A DNA stretch of 64,000 nt from Nocardioides pantholopis (lineage in GTDB: Bacteria; Actinomycetota; Actinomycetes; Propionibacteriales; Nocardioidaceae), in contig NZ_CP033324.1 in assembly GCF_003710085.1 (NCBI RefSeq), forward strand, positions 62,001 to 126,000, in the 5' to 3' direction. The notes under the pieces are model-generated. The model ran no database searches. It had not been told where the DNA came from and was given only the letters and a program-made list of their open reading frames with translations. Positions 1 to 8,732 of the stretch are shown piece after piece. Both the position numbers and the translations under genes were made by a program. Each line of letters begins with the position of its first letter. The first letter of the stretch is position 1.

Positions 1-663
1 CTTCTGCCCGTGCCGGGGCACGACGCCGTGCTCGACGTACCGCCCGCCGTGGAACTGCGTGTCGCTCAGGATCGCCTCGCGGGCCACTGCGGAGAACGCG
101 ATGTTCTCCGGGGTCAGCCGGGACGACGCGGCGACCAGCACCGCCCGGTCGATCTCGTCGGGGGCGTCGATCACCCACTGCAGCACCTGCATGCCGCCCA
201 GGGAGCCCCCGACCGCGGCGTACAGGCGCTCGACGCCGAGGTGGGCGAGCAGCCGGCGGTGCACCGCGACCAGATCGGCCATGTGCAGCATCGGGAAGTC
301 CAGGAAGTACGGCGTGCCCGTCGCCGGGTTCGTCGACAGCGGCCCGGTGGTGCCCGAGCAGCCGCCGAGCAGGTTCGCGGAGACCACGAAGAACCGGTCG
401 GTGTCGACCGCCTTGCCGGGACCGATCAGGTTGTCCCACCAGCCGCGCCGCTTGGCGCCCAGGTGCAGCCCCGCGGCGTGCGCGTCTCCGGTGAGGGCGT
501 GGCAGACGAAGACCACGTTGTCGCGGGCCGGGGCGAGCCGGCCGTAGGTCTCGTAGGCCACCTCGACGGAGTCGAGCCGGCCGCCGCCACGCAGGAGCAG
601 CGGGTCGTCCTCGGTGGCGAGGACGGCCCGCTGCGTCTCGACGTACCCGAGAGCTCCGGTCAT
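1..663 (-). CDS. metX: Homoserine O-acetyltransferase, 3' end cut by window edge
   Basis: Transfers an acyl group (acetyl or succinyl) to homoserine, the first committed step of methionine synthesis in the cytoplasm. The visible 221 N-terminal residues show an alpha/beta-hydrolase of the MetX family: an oxyanion-region stretch near residue 55 (CHALTGDAH), the family block LLGGCSGTTGP near residue 99, and the nucleophile elbow GGSLGGMQ with Ser154. The catalytic Asp and His lie beyond position 1 and cannot be seen. ATG at 663 starts only 4 nt after the metY stop codon, so the two genes form a minus-strand operon metY-metX, the usual actinobacterial arrangement. The family is certain; acetyl versus succinyl specificity cannot be decided from this fragment. 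Confidence 0.95.
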   Translation of the reverse strand, partial: MTGALGYVETQRAVLATEDDPLLLRGGGRLDSVEVAYETYGRLAPARDNVVFVCHALTGDAHAAGLHLGAKRRGWWDNLIGPGKAVDTDRFFVVSANLLGGCSGTTGPLSTNPATGTPYFLDFPMLHMADLVAVHRRLLAHLGVERLYAAVGGSLGGMQVLQWVIDAPDEIDRAVLVAASSRLTPENIAFSAVAREAILSDTQFHGGRYVEHGVVPRHGQK

Positions 664-667
664 CTGG

Positions 668-1954
668 TCACTTGCTGGCGGCGAGGGCCTGCTCGAGGTC
701 GGCGATCAGGTCCTCCGGGTGCTCGATGCCGATCGAGAGCCGGACCATGTCCTCGGGGACGCCGGCGGCCACGAGCTCCTCGGGGGTGAGCTGGCTGTGG
801 GTCGTGGTGGCGTTGTGGATCGCCAGCGACTTGGCGTCGCCGATGTTGGCCAGGTGGCTGAAGAGCTCCAGGGCCTCGATGAACTTCTTGCCGCCCTCGC
901 GGCCCGAGCGCAGGCCGAAGCTGAGCAGGCCGCCGTACCCCTTGCCGGTGAAGGTGCGGTCCGCGACGGCCTTGTAGGGGCTGTCGGGCAGGCCGGGGTA
1001 GCTGACCCAGGAGACCGCCTCGTGGTCCTGGAGGTACTGCGCGATCGCGAGCGCGTTCTGGCTGTGCCGCTCCATGCGCAGGTGCAGGGTCTCCAGGCCC
1101 TGGAGGAACAGCCAGGAGTTCAGCGGCGCGACCGCGGCGCCGGTGTTGCGCAGCAGCACGGTGCGGGCGCGGATGATGTAGGCGAGCTCGCCGGCCGCCT
1201 CGGTCCACACGGCGCCGTGGTAGGCCGGGTCCGGCTTGGTCAGGCCGGGGAAGCGGTCGCTGTGCGCGGCCCAGTCGAACTTGCCGGAGTCGACGATGAC
1301 GCCGCCGATCGAGGTGCCGTGGCCGCCGATGTACTTGGTAGCGGCGTGCACGACGACGTCGGCGCCCTGGTCGAAGGCGCGCACCAGGTACGGCGTGGGG
1401 GCGGTGTTGTCCATGATCAGCGGCAGCCCCAGCGCGTGGGCGGCCTCGGCCCAGGCCGGGATGTCGACGACGTTGATCTTCGGGTTGCCGACGGTCTCGC
1501 CGAAGACCAGCTTGGTCCGCTCGTCGACGTGCTGGGCCAGGTCCTCGGGCTTCTCGGGGTCGACGAAGCGGACCTCGATGCCGAACTGCGGCAGCGTGTG
1601 CGCGAACAGCGCGTAGGTGCCGCCGTACAGCGTGGAGAGCGCGACGATGTTGTCGCCGGCATAGGTCAGGTTGAGCACGGCGTACGTCGTCGCGGCGGAG
1701 CCGCTGGCGGTGGCCAGCGCGCCGACGCCGCCCTCGAGCCGGGTCATCCGCTCCTCGAAGACCGACTGGGTCGGGTTCATGATCCGGGTGTAGATGTTGC
1801 CGGGCTCGGCGAGCGAGAACAGGTTCGCGGCGTGCTCGGTGTCGTCGAAGACATAGGACGTGGTCTGGTAGATCGGCACCGCGCGGGCGTTGGTGGCCGG
1901 GTCGGCCTCTTCCTGGCCGGCGTGCACGTTGAGGGTCTCGGGGCGGTAGGTCAT
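668..1954 (-). CDS. metY: O-acetylhomoserine sulfhydrylase
   Basis: A 428-residue PLP enzyme of the Cys/Met metabolism family. It joins O-acetylhomoserine and sulfide to give homocysteine. The PLP lysine lies in the block HAATKYIGGHGTSIGG, and the N-terminal region LNVHAGQEEADPATNARAVPIYQTTSYVF is typical of MetY. The reading frame stays open upstream to a TTG, but I chose ATG 1954 because AGGAGCAGCC sits directly before it and homology begins there. It is the first gene of an operon with metX. An inverted repeat overlapping a likely -10 sequence lies about 80 nt upstream, so repression by a sulfur or methionine regulator is plausible. I saw no match to a known SAM riboswitch in the leader. 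Confidence 0.95.
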   Translation of the reverse strand: MTYRPETLNVHAGQEEADPATNARAVPIYQTTSYVFDDTEHAANLFSLAEPGNIYTRIMNPTQSVFEERMTRLEGGVGALATASGSAATTYAVLNLTYAGDNIVALSTLYGGTYALFAHTLPQFGIEVRFVDPEKPEDLAQHVDERTKLVFGETVGNPKINVVDIPAWAEAAHALGLPLIMDNTAPTPYLVRAFDQGADVVVHAATKYIGGHGTSIGGVIVDSGKFDWAAHSDRFPGLTKPDPAYHGAVWTEAAGELAYIIRARTVLLRNTGAAVAPLNSWLFLQGLETLHLRMERHSQNALAIAQYLQDHEAVSWVSYPGLPDSPYKAVADRTFTGKGYGGLLSFGLRSGREGGKKFIEALELFSHLANIGDAKSLAIHNATTTHSQLTPEELVAAGVPEDMVRLSIGIEHPEDLIADLEQALAASK

Positions 1955-2035
1955 GGCTGCTCCTGGTCCTGATCTGGGGGCTGGGCTCCGGTGCCGGTGG
2001 CGGCACCCGGTTCGGGCCTCGCGTCCGACGTCCAG

Positions 2036-2066
2036 CCTAAAGTAGAGCAAACCAGTGGACTTTAGG
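2036..2066 (-). promoter_or_regulatory. 8-bp inverted repeat overlapping the putative metY promoter
   Basis: CCTAAAGT (2036-2043) and ACTTTAGG (2059-2066) are perfect inverted arms 15 nt apart, in the AT-richer gap between metY and the MBL-fold gene. On the metY strand the downstream arm overlaps TAGGCT (2039-2034), a plausible -10 hexamer. This geometry fits a repressor operator, but the regulator is unknown. It could alternatively be a weak terminator for the MBL-fold gene at 2118. Confidence 0.45.
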
Positions 2067-2117
2067 GGTCCCGATGGGTGAACGGCGCCGGCCGGCAGGT
2101 GGGGCCGGGGTCGCCGC

Positions 2118-3047
2118 TCAGGCTGCGGGCAGGTCCGCCCAGGGGTCCTCGCGGCGGAAGACCTGCGGCAGGTGCAGTGCGACGCCGTCGTCGGCGGCGA
2201 GACCGCTCAGCACCCGCATCGTGGCGCGGAGGTCGTCCCCGGCGTACGGCAGCGCGCGCAGCGGCCGGTCCAGCCCCCGGAAGAAGTCGTCCCAGTGGGT
2301 GAGCACCACCCGGCGGGCGCCGACCGTGCGCACGGTGTGCTGCCAGTAGGCGTGCAGGTACGCCTCGTCCTGGACGCCGAGCTGGCCGACCCCGAGGTAG
2401 GCGACCTCAGCGGTGTGCCCGGCCAGCGCGCCCGGCAGGTAGCCGGCGCTGCCCTGCAGCAGGGCGGTGTGGCCGCTGGTGTGCTCCACCAGGAGTGACC
2501 AGGCCTCGCCGCAGCGGTAGGCGCCCAGCCGCGCGGGCGGCACCACGGGCGCGGTGATCGGTCCGGGGAACCGGTCCGGGGGGCAGTGCTCGGAGGCCAC
2601 CCAGGTGAGCGTGAACGGACCGTAGGTGCGCGGCTCGCCGGGCACCACGACCTGCACCTGCTCCTCGGGCAGGCCGCCGCCGCGCCCCACGTGCGCCGCG
2701 GACTCGCCGCCCACCAGGACGGCGCCGGTCCGGTGGGCGACCGCCGCGCTGTCCAGGGCGTGGTCGTAGTGGGTGTGCACCGGGGCGAGCGCCAGCAGCC
2801 GGTCGACCCCGACCCGGGAGAGGGCGGCGTCGATGCGCCGGGCGTCCGGTGCGATCCGGCCCCGGGCCAGCCGCGCCAGGCCGGGGCGGCTGAAGAACCC
2901 GTCGGTCATCACCGCGGACTCGCCGTCGTCGAGCAGCAGCGTGGCCACCCCGAGGAACGTGACGCCCAGCCGTCCGGGGCTGGCCGCGGGCACGTCGAAG
3001 CGATCGGCGTACGGACCCAGCGCGGGCCGGCCCAGCTTGAGGCGCAT
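2118..3047 (-). CDS. MBL-fold (UlaG-like) metal-dependent hydrolase
   Basis: A 309-residue metallo-beta-lactamase-fold protein without a signal peptide, so cytoplasmic. The N-terminal half has the family strand [24 protein letters not shown], then the metal-binding motif [10 protein letters not shown]. Downstream His residues ([25 protein letters not shown]) fit further ligands. These proteins resemble UlaG/NAPE-PLD-type lactonases or phosphodiesterases, but the substrate cannot be told from sequence. It starts at ATG 3047. TACCGT lies 6 nt before that ATG, so it is probably leaderless. It is divergent from the leucine-catabolism operon across only 60 bp, so the two promoters probably share control. 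Confidence 0.8.
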   Translation of the reverse strand: MRLKLGRPALGPYADRFDVPAASPGRLGVTFLGVATLLLDDGESAVMTDGFFSRPGLARLARGRIAPDARRIDAALSRVGVDRLLALAPVHTHYDHALDSAAVAHRTGAVLVGGESAAHVGRGGGLPEEQVQVVVPGEPRTYGPFTLTWVASEHCPPDRFPGPITAPVVPPARLGAYRCGEAWSLLVEHTSGHTALLQGSAGYLPGALAGHTAEVAYLGVGQLGVQDEAYLHAYWQHTVRTVGARRVVLTHWDDFFRGLDRPLRALPYAGDDLRATMRVLSGLAADDGVALHLPQVFRREDPWADLPAA

Positions 3048-3081
3048 GGGGGGACGGTAGCGGCCTTCCCCTCGACGCGGT

Positions 3082-3099
3082 GGTTAACGATCGCTAACC
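3082..3099. promoter_or_regulatory. 18-bp near-perfect palindrome in the divergent promoter region
   Basis: GGTTAACGATCGCTAACC is a palindrome with a single mismatched pair. Its right end overlaps TAACCT (3095-3100), which lies 7 nt before the GTG start of the carboxylase gene and is its likely -10 element. It sits between two divergent genes. TetR-family regulators commonly bind sites of this size and symmetry, so I infer an operator for the leucine-degradation operon. The regulator gene is not in the window. Confidence 0.5.
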
Positions 3100-3107
3100 T
3101 CGGAATC

Positions 3108-4679
3108 GTGACAGAGGACCTCAGGACGCTGGTCGCCCAGCTGCGCGACCGTCTCGCGACCGCTCGCCTCGGCGGCTCGGAGACCGCGCGGGCCCGGCAC
3201 ACCGGCCGCGGCAAGCTGCTGGTGCGGGACCGGGTGGACCGGCTGCTGGACCCGGGCAGCCCGTTCCTGGAGATCGCGCCGCTGGCGGCCTACGGGCTGT
3301 ACGGCGAGCCCGGCGAGGAGCACGCGGTGCCCGCGGCCGGCGTGGTGGCCGGCATCGGGCGGGTCAGCGGTCGCGAGTGCGTGGTCGTGGCCAACGACGC
3401 CACTGTCAAGGGCGGCACCTACTACCCGCTCACCGTCAAGAAGCACCTGCGCGCGCAGGCGATCGCCGCGGAGAACAACCTGCCCTGCCTCTACCTCGTG
3501 GACTCCGGCGGCGCGTTCCTGCCGATGCAGGACGAGGTCTTCCCCGACCGCGAGCACTTCGGGCGGATCTTCTTCAACCAGGCGCAGCTCTCCGCGCGCG
3601 GCATCCCGCAGGTGGCCGCGGTGCTGGGCTCGTGCACCGCCGGCGGCGCCTACGTCCCGGCGATGTCGGACGAGACGGTCATCGTCAAGGACCAGGGCAC
3701 GATCTTCCTCGGCGGCCCGCCGCTGGTGAAGGCCGCCACCGGCGAGGTCGTCACTGCCGAGGAGCTCGGTGGCGGGGAGGTGCACGCGCGCACCTCCGGG
3801 GTCGTGGACCACCTCGCCGAGGACGACGCGCACGCGCTGGCGATCGTGCGCGGGATCGCCGACACCTTCGGCCCGGCCCCCACCGCGCCCTGGGAGGTCC
3901 GCGCCCCCGAGGAGCCGGTGGAGGACCCCGAGACCCTCTACGACGTGGTGCCGACCGACCCGCGCACGCCGTACGACGTGCGCGAGGTGATCCGCCGGGT
4001 CGTCGACGGCAGCCGGTTCGGCGAGTTCAAGCAGCTCTACGGCGAGACGCTGGTGACCGGGTTCGCGCACATCTGGGGTCACCCGGTCGGGATCGTCGCG
4101 AACAACGGGATCCTGTTCAGCGAGTCGGCGCTGAAGGGCGCGCACTTCATCGAGCTGTGCAACCAGCGCGGGATCCCGCTGGTCTTCCTGCAGAACGTCA
4201 GCGGGTTCATGGTCGGCCGGGAGTACGAGAACCGCGGCATCGCCCGGGACGGCGCGAAGCTGGTCACCGCGGTGGCGTGCAGCGTGGTCCCGAAGCTGAC
4301 CGTGGTGATCGGCGGCTCCTTCGGGGCCGGCAACTACGGCATGTGCGGGCGGGCCTACGACCCGCGGTTCCTGTGGATGTGGCCCAACGCGCGGATCTCG
4401 GTGATGGGCGGCGAGCAGGCAGCCACCGTGCTGGCCACGGTCCGCCGCGACGGGATCGAGGCCCGGGGCGGGGAGTGGCCGGCCGAGGAGGAGGCCGCGT
4501 TCAAGGCGCCGATCCGGGCGCAGTACGACGAGCAGGGCTCGGCGTACTACTCCACGGCCCGGCTCTGGGACGACGGGATCATCGACCCCGCCGAGACCCG
4601 CCGGGTGCTCGGCATGGCCCTCGCGGTGGCCGGGAACGCCCCGGTGCCCGCGCCCTCCTACGGCGTCTTCCGGATGTGA
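3108..4679 (+). CDS. Methylcrotonyl-CoA carboxylase, carboxyltransferase (beta) subunit
   Basis: Carboxyltransferase subunit of an acyl-CoA carboxylase, 523 residues. It moves CO2 from carboxybiotin to 3-methylcrotonyl-CoA in leucine breakdown. The crotonase-like carboxyltransferase domains are complete, and the block [20 protein letters not shown] is characteristic of the methylcrotonyl rather than the propionyl enzyme. The oxyanion glycines appear in [16 protein letters not shown] and [17 protein letters not shown] start it at GTG 3108, not at the more upstream open frame, because conserved residues begin with [12 protein letters not shown] and a leaderless -10 sits 7 nt before. It is the first gene of an operon with the biotin subunit and HMG-CoA lyase. 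Specificity is inferred from motif and neighbours. Confidence 0.92.
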   Translation: MTEDLRTLVAQLRDRLATARLGGSETARARHTGRGKLLVRDRVDRLLDPGSPFLEIAPLAAYGLYGEPGEEHAVPAAGVVAGIGRVSGRECVVVANDATVKGGTYYPLTVKKHLRAQAIAAENNLPCLYLVDSGGAFLPMQDEVFPDREHFGRIFFNQAQLSARGIPQVAAVLGSCTAGGAYVPAMSDETVIVKDQGTIFLGGPPLVKAATGEVVTAEELGGGEVHARTSGVVDHLAEDDAHALAIVRGIADTFGPAPTAPWEVRAPEEPVEDPETLYDVVPTDPRTPYDVREVIRRVVDGSRFGEFKQLYGETLVTGFAHIWGHPVGIVANNGILFSESALKGAHFIELCNQRGIPLVFLQNVSGFMVGREYENRGIARDGAKLVTAVACSVVPKLTVVIGGSFGAGNYGMCGRAYDPRFLWMWPNARISVMGGEQAATVLATVRRDGIEARGGEWPAEEEAAFKAPIRAQYDEQGSAYYSTARLWDDGIIDPAETRRVLGMALAVAGNAPVPAPSYGVFRM

Positions 4680-4687
4680 GCCCGACC

Positions 4688-6625
4688 ATGCGACCCGAGC
4701 CCGAGCCCATCCACACCCTGCTGGTCGCCAACCGCGGCGAGATCGCGCTGCGGGTGATGCGCAGCGCGCACGGCCTCGGGATGCGCACCGTGGCCGTCTT
4801 CACCGACCTCGACGCGGACGCGCCGCACGTGCGGTCGGCCACCGAGGCGGTCCGGATTCCCAGCTACCTCGACGTCGACGCGGTCGTCGCCGCGGCCCGC
4901 GACAGCGGCGCCGACGCCGTGCACCCCGGCTACGGGTTCCTCTCCGAGCGCGCCGAACTGGCCCGCGCCCTCCAGGCCGCGGGGATCCGGCTGGTCGGCC
5001 CGAGCGCCGAGGTCATCGACCTGATGGGCCGCAAGGACGCCGCCCGCGAGGTCGCGCTGGCGGCCGGCGTGCCCGTGGTCCCGCAGGGCGAGCCCGGCAG
5101 CCCCGGCGGCTTCCCGGTCCTGGTCAAGGCCGCCTCCGGTGGCGGCGGCAAGGGCATGCGGATCGTCCGGGCGGCGGAGGAGTACGACGCCGCGGTGGCG
5201 GCCGCGAGGCGCGAGGCGCAGGCGGCGTTCGGCGACGACACGCTCCTGGTGGAGAAGTACGTCGAGCACGGCCGGCACCTGGAGGTGCAGGTCCTCGCCG
5301 ACACCCACGGGAACGTCTTCCACCTCTGGGAGCGCGACTGCTCGGCCCAGCGCCGGCACCAGAAGGTGCTCGAGGAGGCGCCCGGACCGACCGTCGACGC
5401 GTTCCTGCGGCACCGGCTGACCACGGCGGCCGTCGAGCTGGCCCGCCAGGTCGGCTACGTCGGCGCCGGGACCGTGGAGTTCCTCCTCGACGCCGACACC
5501 GGCGAGTTCTACTTCCTGGAGATGAACACCCGGCTCCAGGTCGAGCACCCGGTCACCGAGGCGGTCACCGGGACGGACCTGGTCGCGCTGCAGCTGCGGG
5601 TCGCCGCCGGGGAGGAGCTGGACTACACCCAGGACGAGCTGGTCCGCGGGATGCAGGGCCACGCCATCGAGGCCCGGGTGTACGCCGAGGACGCGTTCGG
5701 CGGCTTCCTGCCGCAGGCCGGCACCGCCTCGATCGTGCGCTGGCCCGGCCCGCCCGAGGTGGAGACCTCCGCCGAGGCCACCACCGTGCGGGTCCACCAC
5801 GCCCTGGAGGACGGGCAGGTCGTCTCCACGGCGTACGACCCGATGCTCGGCAAGGTGATCGTGCACGGCCCCGACCGCGAGTCCGCCCGCCGCGCGCTGG
5901 TCGACGCCCTGGACCGCACAGCGATCCTGGGGCTCACCACCAACACCGGCTTCCTGCGCGCGCTGGTGGCGAGCGAGGAGTTCCGCGACGCCGCCGTCGA
6001 CACCGCCTGGCTGGACACCGCGCAGATCCCCGAGCCCGCCGCGGACGTGCCCCGGCTGATGGCCGCCTGGGTGGCAGCGATGCTGCTCGCCGGCGACCCG
6101 GGCGACCCGTTCCGCGCCGACGGCTGGCGCTCCGCGGGCGACCCGGCCCCGGTCCGGGTCGAGCTGGACCGGCCGGTGCTCGTGGACCGGGCCCGCGGCA
6201 CCGTGGACGGCGTACCCGTCCACCAGCACTCGGCGGCCGACCACGTCCTGGTGCTCACCGTCGACGGGCGGCGGCACCGGGCGGTCCTCAACGTCCAGCC
6301 GCACGTCGCCGAGGTCGTCCACCTCGGCCAGCGGTTCGTCTTCCGCCGTCCCGACGTGCTCGCCGACCACGGCCCGGTGGTCGGCGACGGCACCGTGGCC
6401 GCCCCCATGCCCGGCACCGTGCTCGAGGTGGCAGTCGCGGCCGGTGACGTCGTGACCGAGGGCCAGGCGCTGGGCATGATGGAGGCGATGAAGATGGAGC
6501 TGACCCTGCGCGCGCCGTACGCCGGCACCGTGACCCTGGTCGAGGCCGCCGCCGGCCGCCAGGTGCCGCTCGGCGCCGCGCTGTTCCGCGTCGAGGCCCC
6601 GCCCGCCCCGGAGGCCACCCCATGA
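4688..6625 (+). CDS. Methylcrotonyl-CoA carboxylase, biotin carboxylase/BCCP (alpha) subunit
   Basis: A 645-residue biotin-dependent subunit. It carries an N-terminal biotin carboxylase (LLVANRGEIALRVMRSA), the ATP-grasp glycine loop (KAASGGGGKGMRIV near residue 145), the catalytic ERDCSAQRRHQKV and EMNTRLQVEHPVTE blocks, and a C-terminal biotinyl domain. The biotin lysine is in EAMKME near residue 600. It uses ATP and bicarbonate to carboxylate its biotin, then hands CO2 to the beta subunit encoded just upstream. The start is ATG 4688. A GTG at 4676 overlaps the upstream stop codon and could be used instead by translational coupling, adding four residues. It overlaps the next gene by 4 nt. 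Confidence 0.93.
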   Translation: MRPEPEPIHTLLVANRGEIALRVMRSAHGLGMRTVAVFTDLDADAPHVRSATEAVRIPSYLDVDAVVAAARDSGADAVHPGYGFLSERAELARALQAAGIRLVGPSAEVIDLMGRKDAAREVALAAGVPVVPQGEPGSPGGFPVLVKAASGGGGKGMRIVRAAEEYDAAVAAARREAQAAFGDDTLLVEKYVEHGRHLEVQVLADTHGNVFHLWERDCSAQRRHQKVLEEAPGPTVDAFLRHRLTTAAVELARQVGYVGAGTVEFLLDADTGEFYFLEMNTRLQVEHPVTEAVTGTDLVALQLRVAAGEELDYTQDELVRGMQGHAIEARVYAEDAFGGFLPQAGTASIVRWPGPPEVETSAEATTVRVHHALEDGQVVSTAYDPMLGKVIVHGPDRESARRALVDALDRTAILGLTTNTGFLRALVASEEFRDAAVDTAWLDTAQIPEPAADVPRLMAAWVAAMLLAGDPGDPFRADGWRSAGDPAPVRVELDRPVLVDRARGTVDGVPVHQHSAADHVLVLTVDGRRHRAVLNVQPHVAEVVHLGQRFVFRRPDVLADHGPVVGDGTVAAPMPGTVLEVAVAAGDVVTEGQALGMMEAMKMELTLRAPYAGTVTLVEAAAGRQVPLGAALFRVEAPPAPEATP

Positions 6626-7557
6626 CCACCCTGCCGATGACCGTCCGCGAGGACGGGCTGCCGGCGCGGGTCACGATCTACGAGGTCGGGCCCCGCGACG
6701 GGCTGCAGAACGAGGCCGCGCTGGTGCCCACCGAGGTCAAGGCCGAGTTCGTCACCCGGCTGGTCGCGGCCGGGTTGCCGACTGTCGAGGCGACCAGCTT
6801 CGTGCACCCGCGCTGGGTGCCGCAGCTGGCCGACGCCGGCGACCTGCTCGGGCTGCTCGGCGACCGGCTCGGCGAGGCCGCCCGCGACCTGCCGGTGCTG
6901 GTGCCGAACGACCGTGGCCTGGACCGCGCCCTGGAGCTGGGCTGCCGCCACGTGGCGATCTTCGGGTCCGCGACCGAGACCTTCGCCCGCAAGAACCTGA
7001 ACCGCTCCCTGGACGAGCAGTTCGCGATGTTCGAGCCGACCGTGCGCCGCGCCCGCGACGCCGGGCTCGAGGTCCGCGCCTACCTGAGCATGTGCTTCGG
7101 CGACCCGTGGGAGGGCGCGGTCCCGGTCGAGCAGGTGGTCGCGGCCGGCACCCGGCTGATGGACCTCGGCGCCAGCCAGCTCAGCCTCGGCGACACGATC
7201 GGGGTCGGCACCGCCGGCCACGTCGGCGCGCTGGTCGCCGCGTTCGGGGCCGCGGGCCTGGGCCTGGACCGGCTCGCGATGCACTTCCACGACACCTACG
7301 GCCAGGCCCTGGCCAACACCTACGCCGCGCTGCGCGCCGGCATCACGACGTACGACGCGAGCGCCGGCGGCCTCGGCGGGTGCCCGTACGCCGAGAGCGC
7401 GACCGGCAACCTGGCCACCGAGGACCTGGTCTGGATGCTCGACGGCCTGGGCGTCGAGCACGAGGTCGACCTCGACGCGCTGGTGGACACCAGCCGGTGG
7501 ATGGCCGGGCACCTGGGCCGCCCCAGCCCGTCGGCCGTGGTGCGCGCCCGCAGCTGA
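6622..7557 (+). CDS. Hydroxymethylglutaryl-CoA lyase
   Basis: A 311-residue TIM-barrel lyase that splits 3-hydroxy-3-methylglutaryl-CoA into acetyl-CoA and acetoacetate, the last step of leucine catabolism. Diagnostic features are EVGPRDGLQNE with the metal/catalytic Arg-Asp near residue 24, the barrel motif SLGDTIGVGTAGHV, the metal histidines MHFHDTYGQ, and the G-loop cysteine in GGLGGCPYAESATGN. Its ATG overlaps the stop codon of the carboxylase alpha gene (ATGA), so translation is coupled. Together the three genes cover methylcrotonyl-CoA to acetyl-CoA except for the hydratase, which is not seen here. I am confident of family and role. Confidence 0.94.
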   Translation: MTTLPMTVREDGLPARVTIYEVGPRDGLQNEAALVPTEVKAEFVTRLVAAGLPTVEATSFVHPRWVPQLADAGDLLGLLGDRLGEAARDLPVLVPNDRGLDRALELGCRHVAIFGSATETFARKNLNRSLDEQFAMFEPTVRRARDAGLEVRAYLSMCFGDPWEGAVPVEQVVAAGTRLMDLGASQLSLGDTIGVGTAGHVGALVAAFGAAGLGLDRLAMHFHDTYGQALANTYAALRAGITTYDASAGGLGGCPYAESATGNLATEDLVWMLDGLGVEHEVDLDALVDTSRWMAGHLGRPSPSAVVRARS

Positions 7558-7640
7558 CGCCGCCCGACGCCAGGCGGCGGTTCGGTCGGCAGAGGGCTCC
7601 GGTCGGGGGTGGCCGGGGCGACTGCGGCACAATGCGCGGC

Positions 7641-8732
7641 ATGGCCGACGTCGTCTACCTCCACGTGGGCGCCCCGAAGACCGGGACGACGTACCTCCAG
7701 GACCGCCTGTCGGTGAACCGGACCCGGCTCGCGCGGCACGGGGTGCACTACCCGGTCGGCCAGCAGGAGGACATGTTCGGCGCCGCGCTCGACCTCATCG
7801 AGCGCCCCTGGGGCGGGCTCCTGGACGAGGTCCGCGGCGAGTGGGCAGCCCTGGCCCGCCGGGTCCGCCGGACCCGAGGCACCGTCGTGATCAGCCACGA
7901 GATCCTCGCCGCGGCCAGCCGCAGCCAGATCGAGCGCGCGATGGCCGACCTCGCCCCCGCCGAGGTGCACGTCGTGCTCACCGCGCGCGACGTGGCCCGC
8001 CAGGTGCCGGCCGAGTGGCAGGAGCACGTCAAGCACCGCCGCCGGGTCTCCTACGCGCGCTTCGTGCGCCGGCTGCGCACCTCCGACGCCCGCAAGGGCG
8101 ACAAGTGGTTCTGGGAGGTGCAGAGCCTGCCGGAGGTGCTCGGGCGGTGGAGCGCCGGACTGGCCCCCGAGCGGGTGCACCTGGTCACGGTGCCGCAGCC
8201 GGGCGCCGCCCCCGACGAGCTCTGGCTGCGGTTCTGCCGGGTCCTCGGGATCGACCCGGCCTGGGCCCCGCGGGACAGCAAGCGCCGCAACCCCTCCATC
8301 GGCACCGCCGAGGCGACCCTGGTGCGGCGGCTGAACCGCCGGCTCCAGGAGGCCGAGTACGACCACGCCGACTACCGCTCGCTGGTCCGCGAGCTGGTCG
8401 TCCACCAGACCCTCGCCGACCGGCCGGACATGGATCGGATCACGCTGCCCCCGGACGCCTGGGACTGGGCCGACGAGATCGCCGAGAGCTGGCTGGACTG
8501 GGTCACCGGCGCCGGGATCGACGTGGTCGGCGACCTCGACGAGCTGCGCCCTCGGCGCCCCGAGGAGGGGGAGCCCTGGCACGACCCGGACCGGCCCCGC
8601 CCCAGCGACGTCGCCGACGCCGCGCTGGACGCGCTGGTCGCGGTGCTGACCGAGACCGCCCGCCGCCCCGACCCGGACGAGCAGGTGTCCCAGAAGGTGG
8701 CCCGGCTGGCCCGCCGGGTCCGCCTGCCATGA
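7641..8732 (+). CDS. Sulfotransferase-family protein
   Basis: A 363-residue P-loop sulfotransferase-like protein. The N-terminus VYLHVGAPKTGTTYLQ matches the 5'-phosphosulfate-binding loop that holds PAPS. TARDVARQVPAEWQEHVKH near residue 120 fits the 3'-phosphate-binding segment. The acceptor is unknown; actinobacterial relatives usually modify surface polysaccharides or lipids. I prefer ATG 7641 over ATG 7632, because CACAAT lies 7 nt before it in the position of a leaderless -10. It is the first of three coupled genes and shares the block RDxxRQVPAEWQE and overall layout with the third gene, so the two are paralogs. Confidence 0.8.
   Translation: MADVVYLHVGAPKTGTTYLQDRLSVNRTRLARHGVHYPVGQQEDMFGAALDLIERPWGGLLDEVRGEWAALARRVRRTRGTVVISHEILAAASRSQIERAMADLAPAEVHVVLTARDVARQVPAEWQEHVKHRRRVSYARFVRRLRTSDARKGDKWFWEVQSLPEVLGRWSAGLAPERVHLVTVPQPGAAPDELWLRFCRVLGIDPAWAPRDSKRRNPSIGTAEATLVRRLNRRLQEAEYDHADYRSLVRELVVHQTLADRPDMDRITLPPDAWDWADEIAESWLDWVTGAGIDVVGDLDELRPRRPEEGEPWHDPDRPRPSDVADAALDALVAVLTETARRPDPDEQVSQKVARLARRVRLP

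Noticed and set aside
660..2006. Long antisense and alternate-frame open readings over almost every gene
   Set aside because: They are by-products of very high GC: compositionally Arg/Ala/Pro/Gly-rich, without family motifs, and they oppose genes with clear homology.
1955..2035. SAM riboswitch in the metY leader
   Set aside because: There is a small GGTGCCG/CGGCACC hairpin, but none of the conserved cores of SAM-I, SAM-II or SAM-IV could be matched by eye.
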